From an uncultured Collinsella sp. (lineage in GTDB: Bacteria; Actinomycetota; Coriobacteriia; Coriobacteriales; Coriobacteriaceae): a stretch of 64,000 nucleotides of DNA. The notes under the pieces are model-generated. The model saw nothing but the letters and a program-made list of their open reading frames with translations. It did no database searches and had not been told where the DNA came from. The translations under genes were made by a program, and so were the position numbers. Of the stretch, positions 27,961 to 38,500 are shown piece by piece. The stretch covers positions 73,755-137,754 of the forward strand of contig CAKTWK010000001.1 of NCBI GenBank assembly GCA_934630735.1, read 5' to 3'. The stretch's first letter is position 1. The number at the start of each line of letters is the position of its first letter.

Positions 27961-28204
27961 GATTCTTGCGGTCATTGCGTTGGCAACCACTGTCGCCGCT
28001 GGTGCCTTTGCCGGTTATAAGATTGCGACAGATGATGAACTGCGCGGTCGACTGCTGCGCGGAGCTCAGGATATCGTCGATACATCTAAGAAGAAAATGG
28101 ATGTAATGACCGAAGATGTCGCTATGCGTACTGCTCAGGTGACTAAGAATCCCAAGATTAACCAAGACTGGGTTAACCATCAGTGGGAAAATGTTGGTTA
28201 TTAG
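27950..28204 (+). CDS. Small YtxH-like membrane protein
   Basis: 84-aa protein with one N-terminal membrane helix (ILAVIALATTVAAGAFAGYKIA) and a charged amphipathic remainder, like YtxH-type proteins. AGGAGG in the parB 3' end precedes the ATG, which overlaps parB by 11 bp, so it is translated from the parAB message. The function is unknown; its position suggests a link to the parAB transcript only. Confidence 0.75.
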   Translation: MKNKILAVIALATTVAAGAFAGYKIATDDELRGRLLRGAQDIVDTSKKKMDVMTEDVAMRTAQVTKNPKINQDWVNHQWENVGY

Positions 28205-28231
28205 GTACCTAACAATTACTTGCCTGTTTTG

Positions 28232-28276
28232 AAGGGGTCCTTATCTGATTCATGAGACAAGGACCCTTATTTTGAC
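28232..28276 (+). terminator. Terminator of the parAB transcript
   Basis: AAGGGGTCCTT/AAGGACCCTT stem with one bulged G and a long loop, followed by ATTTTG. Confidence 0.75.
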
Positions 28277-28325
28277 TAAAAACTATGCTTACGAAAATCA
28301 AATCCAATAGTATGAAAAAAATGAA

Positions 28326-28360
28326 ACAGCCCTGGTTGCATTATTTGCAACCAGGGCTGT
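28326..28360 (-). terminator. Terminator after rlmN
   Basis: Perfect 15-bp stem (ACAGCCCTGGTTGCA and complement) with loop TTATT; on the minus strand it is followed by TTCATTTTTTTC. Confidence 0.88.
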
Positions 28361-28364
28361 CGGA

Positions 28365-28380
28365 TGTTTCACATGAAACG
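28365..28380. promoter_or_regulatory. Possible fourth, imperfect parS site
   Basis: TGTTTCACATGAAACG differs from the consensus at 2 of 16 positions. It lies between the rlmN stop and its terminator. Confidence 0.45.
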
Positions 28381-28399
28381 TTGTGGGGTGCGGACTCCC

Positions 28400-29452
28400 C
28401 TATGCGTTCTTCTGAACTTTGAAGCGCTGCTTCAGCTGTCCGCAAGCTGCATCAATATCATTGCCGCGAGAATTACGAATCGTGGTCTCGATGCCACGAG
28501 ACTCAAGGCGGCGCTGAAGATCCTCAACCTTATGAATCGGAGACGGCTTGAGCGGGCTACCCTCAATGTCGTTAAGCTGGATCAGGTTGACGTGACACAG
28601 CGTTCCCTCGCAGAAATCGCAGAGCGCCTGCATTTCGGGATTCGTATCGTTGACGCCTTCGATCATGGCATACTCATAGGTCGGGCGGCGGCCCGTCTTC
28701 TCGGTGTAGAGCTGCAGCGCCTCGTGAAGGCGGAGCAGCGTGCACTTCTTAACACCGGGCATAATCTTGTTGCGCGTCGACTGGATGGCGGAATGCAGCG
28801 ACACGGCAAGCGTGAACTGCTCGGGGATGTCGGCAAATTTGCGAATGCCAGGAATAACGCCGCTGGTAGAGACAGTGAGGTGACGGGCGCCGATACCGAT
28901 GCCATCGGGGTCGTTAAGGATTCGCAACGCCTTGAGAACCTCGTCGTAGTTGGCAAACGGCTCGCCCTGGCCCATGAACACTACACTCGTCGCGCGCTCA
29001 CCAAAGTCGTTGGAAACATGGAGCACCTGGTCAACGATCTCCTGGGCGGTCAACGAGCGCTTGAGACCGTTCAGGCCGGTAGCGCAAAAAGCGCAGCCCA
29101 TACCGCAGCCGGCTTGGGTGGACACGCAAACAGAAAGCTTGTTACGACGGGGCATGCCAACGGTCTCGACGGAAATGCCGTCGTGGTACTCAAGCAGATA
29201 CTTGCGAGAGCCATCTTTGGAAACCTGCTTGGTGAGTTCAGTCGGCGTATCAAAGGCAAAAGCCTCTTTAAGCTGTTCGCGGAAAGCCTTGGGAAGGTTG
29301 GTCATGTCGTCAAACGAACAAACGTTCTTCTCAAAGACCCATTCGATGAGTTGCTTGCCGCGGAAAGCGGGCTGGCCGAGTTCTGCCACGAGCTCGCGAA
29401 TATCGTTTTGGCTCAAGTCGCGAATGTCCTGAGATTTAGTCCTGGGATTCAT
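28400..29452 (-). CDS. rlmN: Dual-specificity rRNA/tRNA adenine-C2 methyltransferase RlmN
   Basis: 350-aa radical-SAM enzyme that makes m2A in 23S rRNA and tRNA. The iron-sulfur motif is GCGMGCAFCATG (Cys-X3-Cys-X2-Cys), and the catalytic cysteine region near the C-terminus (DIDAACGQLKQRF) is present. AAAGG precedes the ATG at 29452. It is divergent from ddl, with 85 bp between them. Confidence 0.96.
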   Translation of the reverse strand: MNPRTKSQDIRDLSQNDIRELVAELGQPAFRGKQLIEWVFEKNVCSFDDMTNLPKAFREQLKEAFAFDTPTELTKQVSKDGSRKYLLEYHDGISVETVGMPRRNKLSVCVSTQAGCGMGCAFCATGLNGLKRSLTAQEIVDQVLHVSNDFGERATSVVFMGQGEPFANYDEVLKALRILNDPDGIGIGARHLTVSTSGVIPGIRKFADIPEQFTLAVSLHSAIQSTRNKIMPGVKKCTLLRLHEALQLYTEKTGRRPTYEYAMIEGVNDTNPEMQALCDFCEGTLCHVNLIQLNDIEGSPLKPSPIHKVEDLQRRLESRGIETTIRNSRGNDIDAACGQLKQRFKVQKNA

Positions 29453-29537
29453 GGAAGCCTTTCGATTTTGGGGAAACGTAGAGGGTATCGCTACAATATG
29501 GTATCAGCTGCAAAAATTATAGAGGAGGAGTCTGCCC

Positions 29538-30503
29538 ATGCCGGGTAAAAGCCTAGAGAACATGCACGTAGCGGTCTTGGCGGGCGGTCATTCCGCTGAG
29601 CGCGAGATCTCGCTCAATTCGGGAAAGAACGTCGTGGCGGCCCTGAAGGAGGCCGGCTACACTTCGGTGAAGCTGCTTGACACGGCTACCGATGATTTTA
29701 TGGTAACCATGGCGACCGGTGGTTTCGACGTGGCGTTTATCGCCATGCACGGTGCCGGCGGCGAGGATGGCGCCATGCAGGGTGCCATGGAGACCCTGGG
29801 TATCCCCTACACGGCCTCGGGTGTGCTCGCGAGCGCCTGCGGTGCCGACAAGGAGGTCTCGAAGCTCCTGTACGCCAAGGCGGGCATTCCCATTGCTCCC
29901 GGCCTTGCGCTCGAAGTGGGCGATGATGTCGATATCGATCATATCGTCGAGGTTTGTGGCGAGCGCTGCTTTGTGAAGCCGGCCGTTAACGGCTCCAGCT
30001 ATGGCATCTCCCTGGTCCACGAGCCCTCTGAGCTGCCCGCGGCCATCGCCAAGGCGTTTGAGTTTGGCGACAAAGTACTGGTCGAGAAGTGCATCGAGGG
30101 TACCGAGATCACCGTCGGCGTATACGGCGAGGATGACGTGCGCGCTCTGCCGATTGTCGAGATCCGTAAGCCCGAGGACTGCGAGTTCTACGATCTGGAC
30201 GTGAAGTATGTCGACCCTACGGACATCCATCGCATTCCGGCGCAGATTTCGCCCGAGAACTACGCTCGTGCCCAGGAGCTCGCCTGTGCTGCCCATAAGG
30301 CACTCGGCTGCCTGGGTATCTCGCGCAGCGACTTTATCGTGAGCGAGGACGGCCCCGTTATCCTCGAGACCAACACGATTCCCGGCATGACCGATACGTC
30401 GTTGTATCCGGATGAGATTCGCCACACCGATGACATGACGTTCCCGCGGGTCTGTGACAGCCTGATTCGCATGGGGCTTCGTCGAGCGGGCGTTGCATGC
30501 TAA
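29538..30503 (+). CDS. ddl: D-alanine--D-alanine ligase
   Basis: 321-aa ATP-grasp enzyme of peptidoglycan precursor synthesis. Motifs: AGGHSAEREISLNSG, MHGAGGEDGAMQG, the serine loop NGSSYGIS, the omega-loop EFYDLDVKY with tyrosine, and EINT-like ILETNTIPGMTDTSLYP. The Tyr in the omega loop points to a normal D-Ala-D-Ala ligase rather than a Van-type D-lactate or D-serine ligase. GAGGAG precedes the ATG. It overlaps dinG by 7 bp. Confidence 0.94.
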   Translation: MPGKSLENMHVAVLAGGHSAEREISLNSGKNVVAALKEAGYTSVKLLDTATDDFMVTMATGGFDVAFIAMHGAGGEDGAMQGAMETLGIPYTASGVLASACGADKEVSKLLYAKAGIPIAPGLALEVGDDVDIDHIVEVCGERCFVKPAVNGSSYGISLVHEPSELPAAIAKAFEFGDKVLVEKCIEGTEITVGVYGEDDVRALPIVEIRKPEDCEFYDLDVKYVDPTDIHRIPAQISPENYARAQELACAAHKALGCLGISRSDFIVSEDGPVILETNTIPGMTDTSLYPDEIRHTDDMTFPRVCDSLIRMGLRRAGVAC

Positions 30504-33391
30504 TCGAGGACGCTGTTTCGTCGGGAACGCCGCAGTTTGTCATCGATTCTTATGCCACGCTTGCCGAGCGCGCCAAAACCCAAGCGTTTGGTCTCATCGA
30601 AGAAGATGTTATCGTCCTCGATACCGAGACCACGGGTCTTTCGGTGCAGGACAACGAGCTTATCGAGATATCGGCGGCTCGCCTTTCGGGCCGCGAGGTT
30701 GTCGATCGCTTCGATACCTTCGTGCATCCCAAGCAGCTGATTCCCGCCGAGATTACCGAGCTCACGAGCATTACAAACGCCGATGTGGCAGATGCCCCGT
30801 CGGCCGTTGAGGCTGTCGCCGCTCTCGCCGATTTTGTCGGCGGCTGCCCGGTGATCGCACATAACGCCACTTTCGACCGTTCGTTTATCGAGTCGGTCAA
30901 GGGCGGCGTCAACGTCAGTGACATCTGGATCGATTCGCTGGCACTGTCGCGCATCGCGCTTCCGCGCCTGGCCTCGCATAAGCTGTCTTTCATGGCCGAC
31001 CTGTTTGGCTGCGACTCGGTGTCGCACCGCGCCAACGCCGATGTCGACGCCTTGTGTGGTGTGTGGCGCGTGTTGCTCGTGGCGCTCACCGACTTGCCTC
31101 AGGGCTTGATGGCGCGCCTGGCCGACATGCACCCCGACGTACCCTGGTCCTATCGTCCCATCTTCTCCTTCTTGGCGGGACAGAACCCCGGTTCCATCTT
31201 CTCTCTCAGCGCCGCCCGCGCCGACGTACTCAAGGCCGATCGGGCCGATGATCGCGTTGATGCGGACGAGCTACCGGTCCTTAAGATGCCGAGCCGCGAG
31301 GAAATCGAGGCGGACTATGCCCCAGGCGGCCTGGTCAATCGCATGTATCCCACCTACGAGCCGCGCGATGAGCAGATTGCGATGGCGCTCGAGGTCCGTG
31401 ACGCACTCGTTACGGGAACGCATCGCGTGATTGAGGCGGGGACGGGCGTCGGCAAATCGATGGCTTATCTGGTGCCTTTTGCCGAGGCCGCGCGCCGCAA
31501 CAACATCACGGTTGGTATCGCGACTAAATCGAATAATCTTGCCGACCAGCTCATGTATCACGAGCTGCCCAAACTTGCCGAGCGGCTGGACGGAGGCCTA
31601 TCGTTTTGCGCCCTCAAGGGCTATGACCACTATCCGTGCCTGCGCAAGCTTGAGCGCATGAGCCGTAGCCAAGTCGAAATTACGACTAAGCGTGATCCTG
31701 CCGACACGCTTACGGCAGTCGCGGTCATCATGGCGTACGTGTGTCAGTCGGCCGATGGTGACCTCGACTCGCTCGGCATTCGCTGGCGCAGCGTCAACCG
31801 TCCCGACTTTACGACGGCGTCGCGCGAGTGCGCCCGTCGCCTATGCCCGTTTTTCCCCGATAAATGCCTGGTCCACGGCGCCCGCCGTCGCGCGGCGCAT
31901 GCCGATGTGGTGGTCACCAACCATTCCCTGTTGTTCCGCAATGTTGCGGCCGAGGGCAGAATCTTGCCTCCGATTCGTCACTGGGTGATCGATGAGGCCC
32001 ACTCCATCGAGCGCGAGGCGCGCCGTCAATGGGCGCGCGTGGTGTCGGCGGATGAATCGCGCGTTCTGTTTGAGCGTTTGGGCGGCTCGAGCACCGGCGC
32101 GCTGAGCCAGGTTTCCCGCGATTTGGCAACCTCGGAGGGCTCTACGCTCTACCTGGGTCTTACCGCCAAGGCGACGTCGACGGTTGTACGTGCAAGCATG
32201 GCGATTGCCGATGTGTTTGACGGCGTTCGCGAGCTTGGCCGCCGTGCCCGCGGGGGCTACGACAATGCGAACCTATGGATTGGCCCCGAGCTGCGCGAAT
32301 CTGACGACTGGCATGATTTCTTACAGTCGGCCTACACTGCCATCGACGCATTGGAACAAGCTGACAAGAGCGTCGACGCGCTGGTACAAGCCGTTGCCTC
32401 CGACAAGCCCGAGGTTGTTGTCGACCTGGGTGATATCTCGCGCCGCCTGCATGAGCTTGCCGAGAACCTCAAACTCATCATCGACGGTACCGACGAACAC
32501 TACGTGTACTCGCTGCAAGTCAATCGCAGATTGCGCGCCGGCGGCGAGTCGATGACCGCGGAGCGCATCGATATTGGTGAGGCCTTGGCAACCGAGTGGC
32601 TGCCCGAGGTCCACACGGCTATCTTTGCATCGGCGACCATGACGGTTTCCAAGAGCTTTGAGCACTTTAACCATGCCGTCGGCCTCGATCGCATCGGTGC
32701 CTCGACATCATCGTCGCTGCACTTGGATTCGAGCTACGACTTCGATTCGAATATGGCCGTGGTCGTGGCTGGGGATATTCCCGATCCGCGCGACCGTGAA
32801 GGCTATCTTTCGGCGCTCGAGCGCGTACTGGTCGACGCTCATCTTGCCATGGGCGGCTCGGTGCTCACGCTGTTCACCAACAGGCGTGACATGGAGGAGC
32901 TGTACGCTCGCGTCGAGCCCAAGATGGCTCGTGCGGGCCTGGAACTCAACTGCCAGCAGCGCAACTCGTCTCCTCGCCGTCTGCGCGATCGCTTTATCAA
33001 CGAACCGACCTCGTCGCTCTTTGCGCTTAAGGCCTTTTGGGAAGGGTTTGACGCCAGTGGCGAGACGTTGCGCTGCGTCATCATCCCCAAGCTGCCGTTC
33101 TCGAGCCCCACGGACCCGCTATCATGCGAGCGCAATCTGCGCGAAGACCGCGCTTGGGCGCGCTATTCGCTGCCCGAGGCCGTGCTCGAGGTCAAGCAGG
33201 CAGCCGGTCGCCTCATTCGCTCATCGACCGATTGTGGCGTACTCATCTTGGCCGACCCGCGCCTGGTGACGAAGGGCTACGGCAAGAAATTCTTAACGTC
33301 GCTGCCCACGAGCTCCTATCAGCGCATCGAATCGGCACAAATCGGGCACTATCTACAGCTGTGGCGCGCACGCCACGAGCGGCGCCGCTAA
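30497..33391 (+). CDS. dinG: DinG-family helicase fused to a DEDDh exonuclease
   Basis: 964-aa two-domain protein. Residues about 37-200 are a DnaQ-like 3'-5' exonuclease (LDTETTGL at 41-48, AHNATFDRSF, later SHRANADVDA). Residues about 290-950 are an XPD/DinG superfamily 2 helicase: Walker A EAGTGVGKS, DEAH box VIDEAHSIE, and a cysteine set (CALKGYDHYPC, CARRLCPFFPDKC) positioned for an iron-sulfur cluster or its remnant. Such fusions are common in Gram-positive bacteria. It starts inside the end of ddl and ends convergently, overlapping the stop of the WYL gene. Confidence 0.93.
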   Translation: MLIEDAVSSGTPQFVIDSYATLAERAKTQAFGLIEEDVIVLDTETTGLSVQDNELIEISAARLSGREVVDRFDTFVHPKQLIPAEITELTSITNADVADAPSAVEAVAALADFVGGCPVIAHNATFDRSFIESVKGGVNVSDIWIDSLALSRIALPRLASHKLSFMADLFGCDSVSHRANADVDALCGVWRVLLVALTDLPQGLMARLADMHPDVPWSYRPIFSFLAGQNPGSIFSLSAARADVLKADRADDRVDADELPVLKMPSREEIEADYAPGGLVNRMYPTYEPRDEQIAMALEVRDALVTGTHRVIEAGTGVGKSMAYLVPFAEAARRNNITVGIATKSNNLADQLMYHELPKLAERLDGGLSFCALKGYDHYPCLRKLERMSRSQVEITTKRDPADTLTAVAVIMAYVCQSADGDLDSLGIRWRSVNRPDFTTASRECARRLCPFFPDKCLVHGARRRAAHADVVVTNHSLLFRNVAAEGRILPPIRHWVIDEAHSIEREARRQWARVVSADESRVLFERLGGSSTGALSQVSRDLATSEGSTLYLGLTAKATSTVVRASMAIADVFDGVRELGRRARGGYDNANLWIGPELRESDDWHDFLQSAYTAIDALEQADKSVDALVQAVASDKPEVVVDLGDISRRLHELAENLKLIIDGTDEHYVYSLQVNRRLRAGGESMTAERIDIGEALATEWLPEVHTAIFASATMTVSKSFEHFNHAVGLDRIGASTSSSLHLDSSYDFDSNMAVVVAGDIPDPRDREGYLSALERVLVDAHLAMGGSVLTLFTNRRDMEELYARVEPKMARAGLELNCQQRNSSPRRLRDRFINEPTSSLFALKAFWEGFDASGETLRCVIIPKLPFSSPTDPLSCERNLREDRAWARYSLPEAVLEVKQAAGRLIRSSTDCGVLILADPRLVTKGYGKKFLTSLPTSSYQRIESAQIGHYLQLWRARHERRR

Positions 33392-34305
33392 AGCGGACAG
33401 ACGAGAGATTTTGCCATATCGCACAGACGCTCTGACAGGGCGGGGTCATCCAAGATGCGGATGGCCCCGCCCGCTGCGATTACCTGGCTTAGCAGCCAGC
33501 GCTCGGAGCCGTAGCGTACATTCACTGTCGAGCTGTCCGCCCCATTTGGTTCAATCGACATGATGCCGGGCCAGTCTAGGCGCTCTGCCAAGGCGCGCGG
33601 CATGAGAAGCTTCGCGCTCCGCTCCGCCTGGGCAAGGGAGTCATGGAGGGTCGCGGGCTCCGGTGCGTGGCGCACGACGGAGTCGTCGGTCAAGACCAGG
33701 TCCTCGATTTTATCCATACGATAGGTACGCTGTTCGTCGATCGCGACATCCCAGGCAATCAGATACGTTTGGTCGCCGTTTGTTGCGATGCGCAAGGGGT
33801 CGACCAAACGCTCGCGCGCTTGTGTGTCATCCATCGAGCGATACGAGATGCGGCAGCGAACGCCGTCCCGAATGGCGCAGCTCAGCTGCTGCCAGTGCGA
33901 TCCGTGGGCGACGGTGTCAAAGACGCGCTGGTTGTAGCCGAGCTCTTTGGGGAGAAGGGCGCGCCGTATTCGAGCCGCCGCTTGGGGTTCGATCCCCAGT
34001 GATTCAAGTTCATGGTTGAGCACAGCGCCCTCGGCGGCACTCAGACGTAGCGGTAGCACGCGCCCCGCATCACCGGTGATGACCACGCACTCGCCGCGGC
34101 GTTCGCAGATAATACGTGCGCCCGATTCTCGGTCCGCAAGCGTCGAGACGATCTCGAGAATCTCGTCGAGCGATGCCCCCGTGATATCAAAGCGACAGCA
34201 AAGCTCGTCTCGTGTCATGCCATTCTCGCCGGCGGCGTAGAGGGCCTCCATGATGTCGATGGCGCGCGAGAGTCTTTGCTCGCTGGTGAGTTTACGCACG
34301 GGCAT
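33388..34305 (-). CDS. WYL-domain transcriptional regulator (PafC-like)
   Basis: 305-aa regulator with an N-terminal helix-turn-helix (SRAIDIMEALYAAGENGMTRDELCCRFDI), a WYL domain (RCRISYRSMDDTQARERLVDPLRIATNGDQTYLIAWDVAIDEQRTYRMDKIEDL) and a C-terminal WCX-like part. It is second in a pair with another WYL gene that it overlaps by 14 bp, resembling pafBC, which in actinobacteria controls a DNA-damage response. Its stop codon overlaps that of dinG on the other strand. Confidence 0.88.
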   Translation of the reverse strand: MPVRKLTSEQRLSRAIDIMEALYAAGENGMTRDELCCRFDITGASLDEILEIVSTLADRESGARIICERRGECVVITGDAGRVLPLRLSAAEGAVLNHELESLGIEPQAAARIRRALLPKELGYNQRVFDTVAHGSHWQQLSCAIRDGVRCRISYRSMDDTQARERLVDPLRIATNGDQTYLIAWDVAIDEQRTYRMDKIEDLVLTDDSVVRHAPEPATLHDSLAQAERSAKLLMPRALAERLDWPGIMSIEPNGADSSTVNVRYGSERWLLSQVIAAGGAIRILDDPALSERLCDMAKSLVCPL

Positions 34306-35314
34306 GCTCGTGCACCGTCCTTTCGATGAGGTGATTCCATGCCTGTTTGAGAGAATCGGGGGCGACGGGCCTCATGCCATCCATGGCATGGGCCATACAA
34401 AACGAGGCTGCGGCTTCAAAGTCGCGCACGTCAACGGCCCAGGTCCAACCTGCTTCGGTGCGCATGAGTTCGCCTCGTCCGCGTGTGAGACCGTTGATCA
34501 TATCGGCCTGCGCTTCACGCGCGAACGAGAACGTAGCCGCAACGGGTGGGCGGTCGGCAAAATCGAACTCAAAGAATAAGTAATCGTTGAGGTTGAAATC
34601 CGCAGGAATGGCGTAGGCTTTCGAAGGTCTCCAGGCGCGAATGATGCGGTCGCAGCGGAATGTTCTGATATTGCCGGTGGCGTTGTCGAGGCCGCAGAAG
34701 TATGCCGTACCCTCGCGCTCGAACATGCCGTAGACGCAAACGGTCCGCTCGCGTTGTTCGCCGCGTCCGTTTTGGTACAAAAAGCGCAGCGCGCAACGAT
34801 CGGCAAAGGCGCTCCATACCGCATCGACGGCGGGAGAGCGGCGGATCGGTGCCTCTCCTGTCGTCGACAGGCCGGTGAGGTAGGCAATCTTGGAGCGAAT
34901 GTCGGCAAGCGGCGCGGCAAAGGCGGATGAGCCTGCCGCGAGTGTCTGGTCGATGGCATCGAGCAGGATGTCGGCGTCGTCTGCGGTGATGAGACCGCCA
35001 GCGGCAAACGTGTGCTCGCGGTCGATCGTCCACGCGCTCTCCTCGGTTTCCTGCGCTCCGGCAGCACGAACCTCCCTGATAACGATGCCGCGTTCGAGCA
35101 GCTTGTCGCGATCGCGGCGGAACTTGCGCTTGTCTGAGTCGATATTGCCCGAGCCGTATCCCAAATCGGAATCCAGGACGATTTGCTCGGTCGTCAGCGG
35201 TTCGGGAGAACTGTTGAGTACAAAGAAAAGGTTGAGGATGCGCTGAGCCGTTTTATCGAAACCGGGCTCGGGTGCCCCCTTTTTAATTGTCGCGGTCGCG
35301 TCGCTTGCCGTCAT
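34292..35314 (-). CDS. WYL-domain transcriptional regulator (PafB-like)
   Basis: 340-aa regulator. N-terminal helix-turn-helix (TAQRILNLFFVLNSSPEPLTTEQIVLDSD), central WYL domain (RCALRFLYQNGRGEQRERTVCVYGMFEREGTAYFCGLDNATGNIRTFRCDRI) and a C-terminal region. It is first of the two-gene WYL operon. WYL domains sense nucleic-acid ligands; in PafBC, single-stranded DNA is the signal. The assignment to PafB is by pairing and order, not by detailed comparison. Confidence 0.88.
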   Translation of the reverse strand: MTASDATATIKKGAPEPGFDKTAQRILNLFFVLNSSPEPLTTEQIVLDSDLGYGSGNIDSDKRKFRRDRDKLLERGIVIREVRAAGAQETEESAWTIDREHTFAAGGLITADDADILLDAIDQTLAAGSSAFAAPLADIRSKIAYLTGLSTTGEAPIRRSPAVDAVWSAFADRCALRFLYQNGRGEQRERTVCVYGMFEREGTAYFCGLDNATGNIRTFRCDRIIRAWRPSKAYAIPADFNLNDYLFFEFDFADRPPVAATFSFAREAQADMINGLTRGRGELMRTEAGWTWAVDVRDFEAAASFCMAHAMDGMRPVAPDSLKQAWNHLIERTVHEHARA

Positions 35315-35512
35315 AGAATCCTCGCATGGGAAGGTCGTTTGATGCCATGATTTTAGTCCGATATGGAGATTAGGCTATATCCTTGTCCGCTCGCGGCGTT
35401 AAGATGGCCCGAATTCGGTCGTTTGCGCTCGCTCGGGGTATACTTTCGACTATATACGGTTCTAATGTGCATGCATTGGGCCTATTTGTCGGATTATGGA
35501 TGTGGAGCGCAC

Positions 35513-38500
35513 ATGGCGAACACCCAGAACTATATTAACCACCTGCTGCAGAACACCGGCATTACGCCGGCGTGCAGTGAAGAAGAGCGCCTGGCTGCCG
35601 AGGATATCGCTCAGATTTTCCGCAACCACGGCTTTGACCCCGAGGTGCAGGAATTTAATGCTCCCGCGCCCAGCAGGTTGGCGTTTGCCGTTACCGGTAT
35701 TCTGGCGTTTGCCGGCGCCCTGCTGATGGGCATCGGCGGCGGTATCGGCTTGGTTGGCACCTTGCTGGCCATTGTCGGTGCCGTGCTCTATGTGCTCGAG
35801 CGCACGGGACATCCCGTGGTTTCGCGCCTGGGAAAGACCGGTGTGAGCCAAAATGTCATCGCCTATCACAAGGCCTCGGGCCCGCTTGCGTCTCCGCGCA
35901 ACCGCCCGGTCGTCGTGGTGGCGCACTATGATTCCCCCCGTGCCGAGCTCCTTGCTCGCGAGCCCTACGCTCCGTATCGCGCGCTTATCGCCAAGCTCCT
36001 GCCTGTCGCCACGATCGCACCCGCGGCTGTTGCCATCCTGCGTATCCTGCCGCTCCCCGGCGTGCTCAAGGTGCTGCTGTGGGTTGTCGCGATTCTGGCC
36101 TCCCTTGTGGCACTGGCTAACGCCGCCAATATCATCTCCAACCGTTTTGTGCTTCCCTACACGTCTGGCGCAGTGTGCAACAAGTCCTCTGTTGCCGCCA
36201 TGCTCGGTGTCATGGACAACGTTGCCCCCTATCAGGGCGAAAACGAGTTCCCCGACGACATTCCATTCGATACCTATTTTGGCGAGCAGAAGCGTCGCGC
36301 CGAGGAGATGGCGCGCGCGGCGGCCGAGTATGCCGCGGCCCAGCAGCAAAACGACTACGGCAACACCATTGAATATGAGGAACCTTCCTACGACGAGGAC
36401 GAGTTTGGCCAGCCGGTGGCGCCTGTCGATGTACCCGAGCAGGACGAGGCTTTTGATGGACAGATCGATGGTTTTGAGGGTGCCTCTGCCGACGAGACGC
36501 TGATCGGCGTTATCGCGCCCGAGGCTCAAGACCAGACTGCCCAGGCCGAAGTGTCCACCGAGGAAAAGTCCACCGCCGAGCCGGCGGAGGAGCCCGCGGT
36601 GGTCGAAGTCGCCGAGCCCAAGCCCAAGCTCTATCGCAATGCCGCCGGCAATATCCGCTTTGGTTCGGATGCCATCCGTGCGCTCGGCATGCTGCCCGAG
36701 TCCTGCACGCTCGATTACGAAGAGGGCGAGGAGCCGGCGTTTGAGCCGGAGCCTGCTCCTGTTGCACAGGAGCCTGAGCCCGCGGCCAATACGGCTGCTG
36801 CTCCCGCCGAGCCGGTCGCTGCCCCTGTTGCTGCCGCGGAGTCTGACGCAAAGCCCGCACTCGATCCTGCAGCCGGTCTGGATATTCTGGCACCTGCCGC
36901 TCCGGCACAGGTTGAAGACGAGACCGCCGACGAAGACTATGACGAGTATCCGCAGCGCGTGTCCTATGAGAGCGACACCGATTTCTCGGCCGAGATTCCC
37001 TCGACAACGCCTCATGCCGATATCGCTTCCGCGTTCTCCTCAATTGGTGCCAGCGCTTCTAGCTTCTTTAAGGGTGCCTTTACGAAGGGAAAGAAGTTCG
37101 TCGACGACTTTGAGGAAAAGCGCGCCGCTGCCCGCGAGGCCGCCGAGCGGGAGGCCATCGCCCAGCAGCAGGCCGCCGAGGCCGAGCGTGAGCGTGCGGC
37201 ACAGGAGTTCGAGCAGAGCGAGGCCGAGCAGCCGGAGCCTGCCGATGTCGCCGACGCCACGACGTCCTTCGAGGCTCCGCAGCCGACATCCGCTGGCGCT
37301 GCCGATGCTACGACGTCTTTTGATGCGCAGCAGCCGGTCGATAGCACCATGTCATTTGATGCCACGATGACGTTTGAGAAGCAGGGCACCGCAATTGCCG
37401 AGCCTCTCCCCATCTCCGATGATGCCCAGGACGCCGCCGATGATTCGGTTATCGACGAGGCCGATTCCGTTGAAGCCAACGCACCCGAGCAGGTCGAGGC
37501 TCCTGCGATGGAGCAGGAGTCCCCTGCGGCTGACGAGGCTCCCAAGACGGATGTGTCCAGGCCTTATTCTACGCAGATCTTTACCATGCCCGCGCCGAGC
37601 GACCCCGGCGCCACGGTGGCCAATGTCGCTCCCACGCAGGACGAGACGGTTGACTCCCTCATGGCGCAGATTTCGTCTCAGGTGCCTCCGCGCCAGCAAA
37701 TGAATATCCCCGATCCGGCCTCCGCGCCTGCGCCCTCTTCGTCGCCACTGGCTTCGGTCCCCGATCCGTCGCTGCCTTCGATGCAACAGGCCAATGTCGC
37801 GTCCCGCACGTCGCTGTTCGATCTTCCCGATCCTTCGGCGCAGACAAATGATCCCTTTGCGACGGCGCAGGGCCCCGAGCCCACATCGGCACCGGTCGCG
37901 ACCCCCATGCCCATCTCCGCGGGCGCACAGCCGCTCGAGACCATCTCGGCTCCTGCTTCGACGGGCGCCAAGCCGCAGAAGCGTGGCCTGGGTGGCTTGT
38001 TCGGTCGTAAAAAGAAGAATGAGCAGGACAGCATGAGCGACTGGCTGGGCGTCGAGGTCGATTACGATGCCAAGAAGTCTGGCCGCGGCATTGGCTCGTG
38101 GGATAACTTCGAGGATGACGACGACGGTTGGAAGGGCGGCGCCACCTCATCCGATGGTGCTTCTGCCGAGGATATGCTCTCGGCCGTTGCCTCCATGGGT
38201 GACGATGAGCTGCTCGGCCACGATATCTGGTTCGTCGCAACGGGCGCGTCCGATTGCGACGGCGCCGGCATGAGGGCGTTTTTGGCCTCGCATCGTGACA
38301 AGCTCCGCGGTGTGTTCTTCATCAACCTTGAGTCTATCGGTGCCGGCAGGCTTTCGGTGGTAACGGTCGAGGGCGAGCAGCAGCTGTTTAAGGGCGATCG
38401 CCGCATCATGAATCTTGTCAGCAAGGTGTGTAAGTCGTTCCACGTCGATTGCGGTGCGTTCGAGATGCCCTATGCAAAAACCGATGCATCCGCAGCGCTC

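Noticed and set aside
29538-30503. Van-type D-Ala-D-Lac or D-Ser ligase (vancomycin resistance)
   Set aside because: The omega loop has the tyrosine of ordinary Ddl, and no vanH, vanX or vanT gene is beside it.
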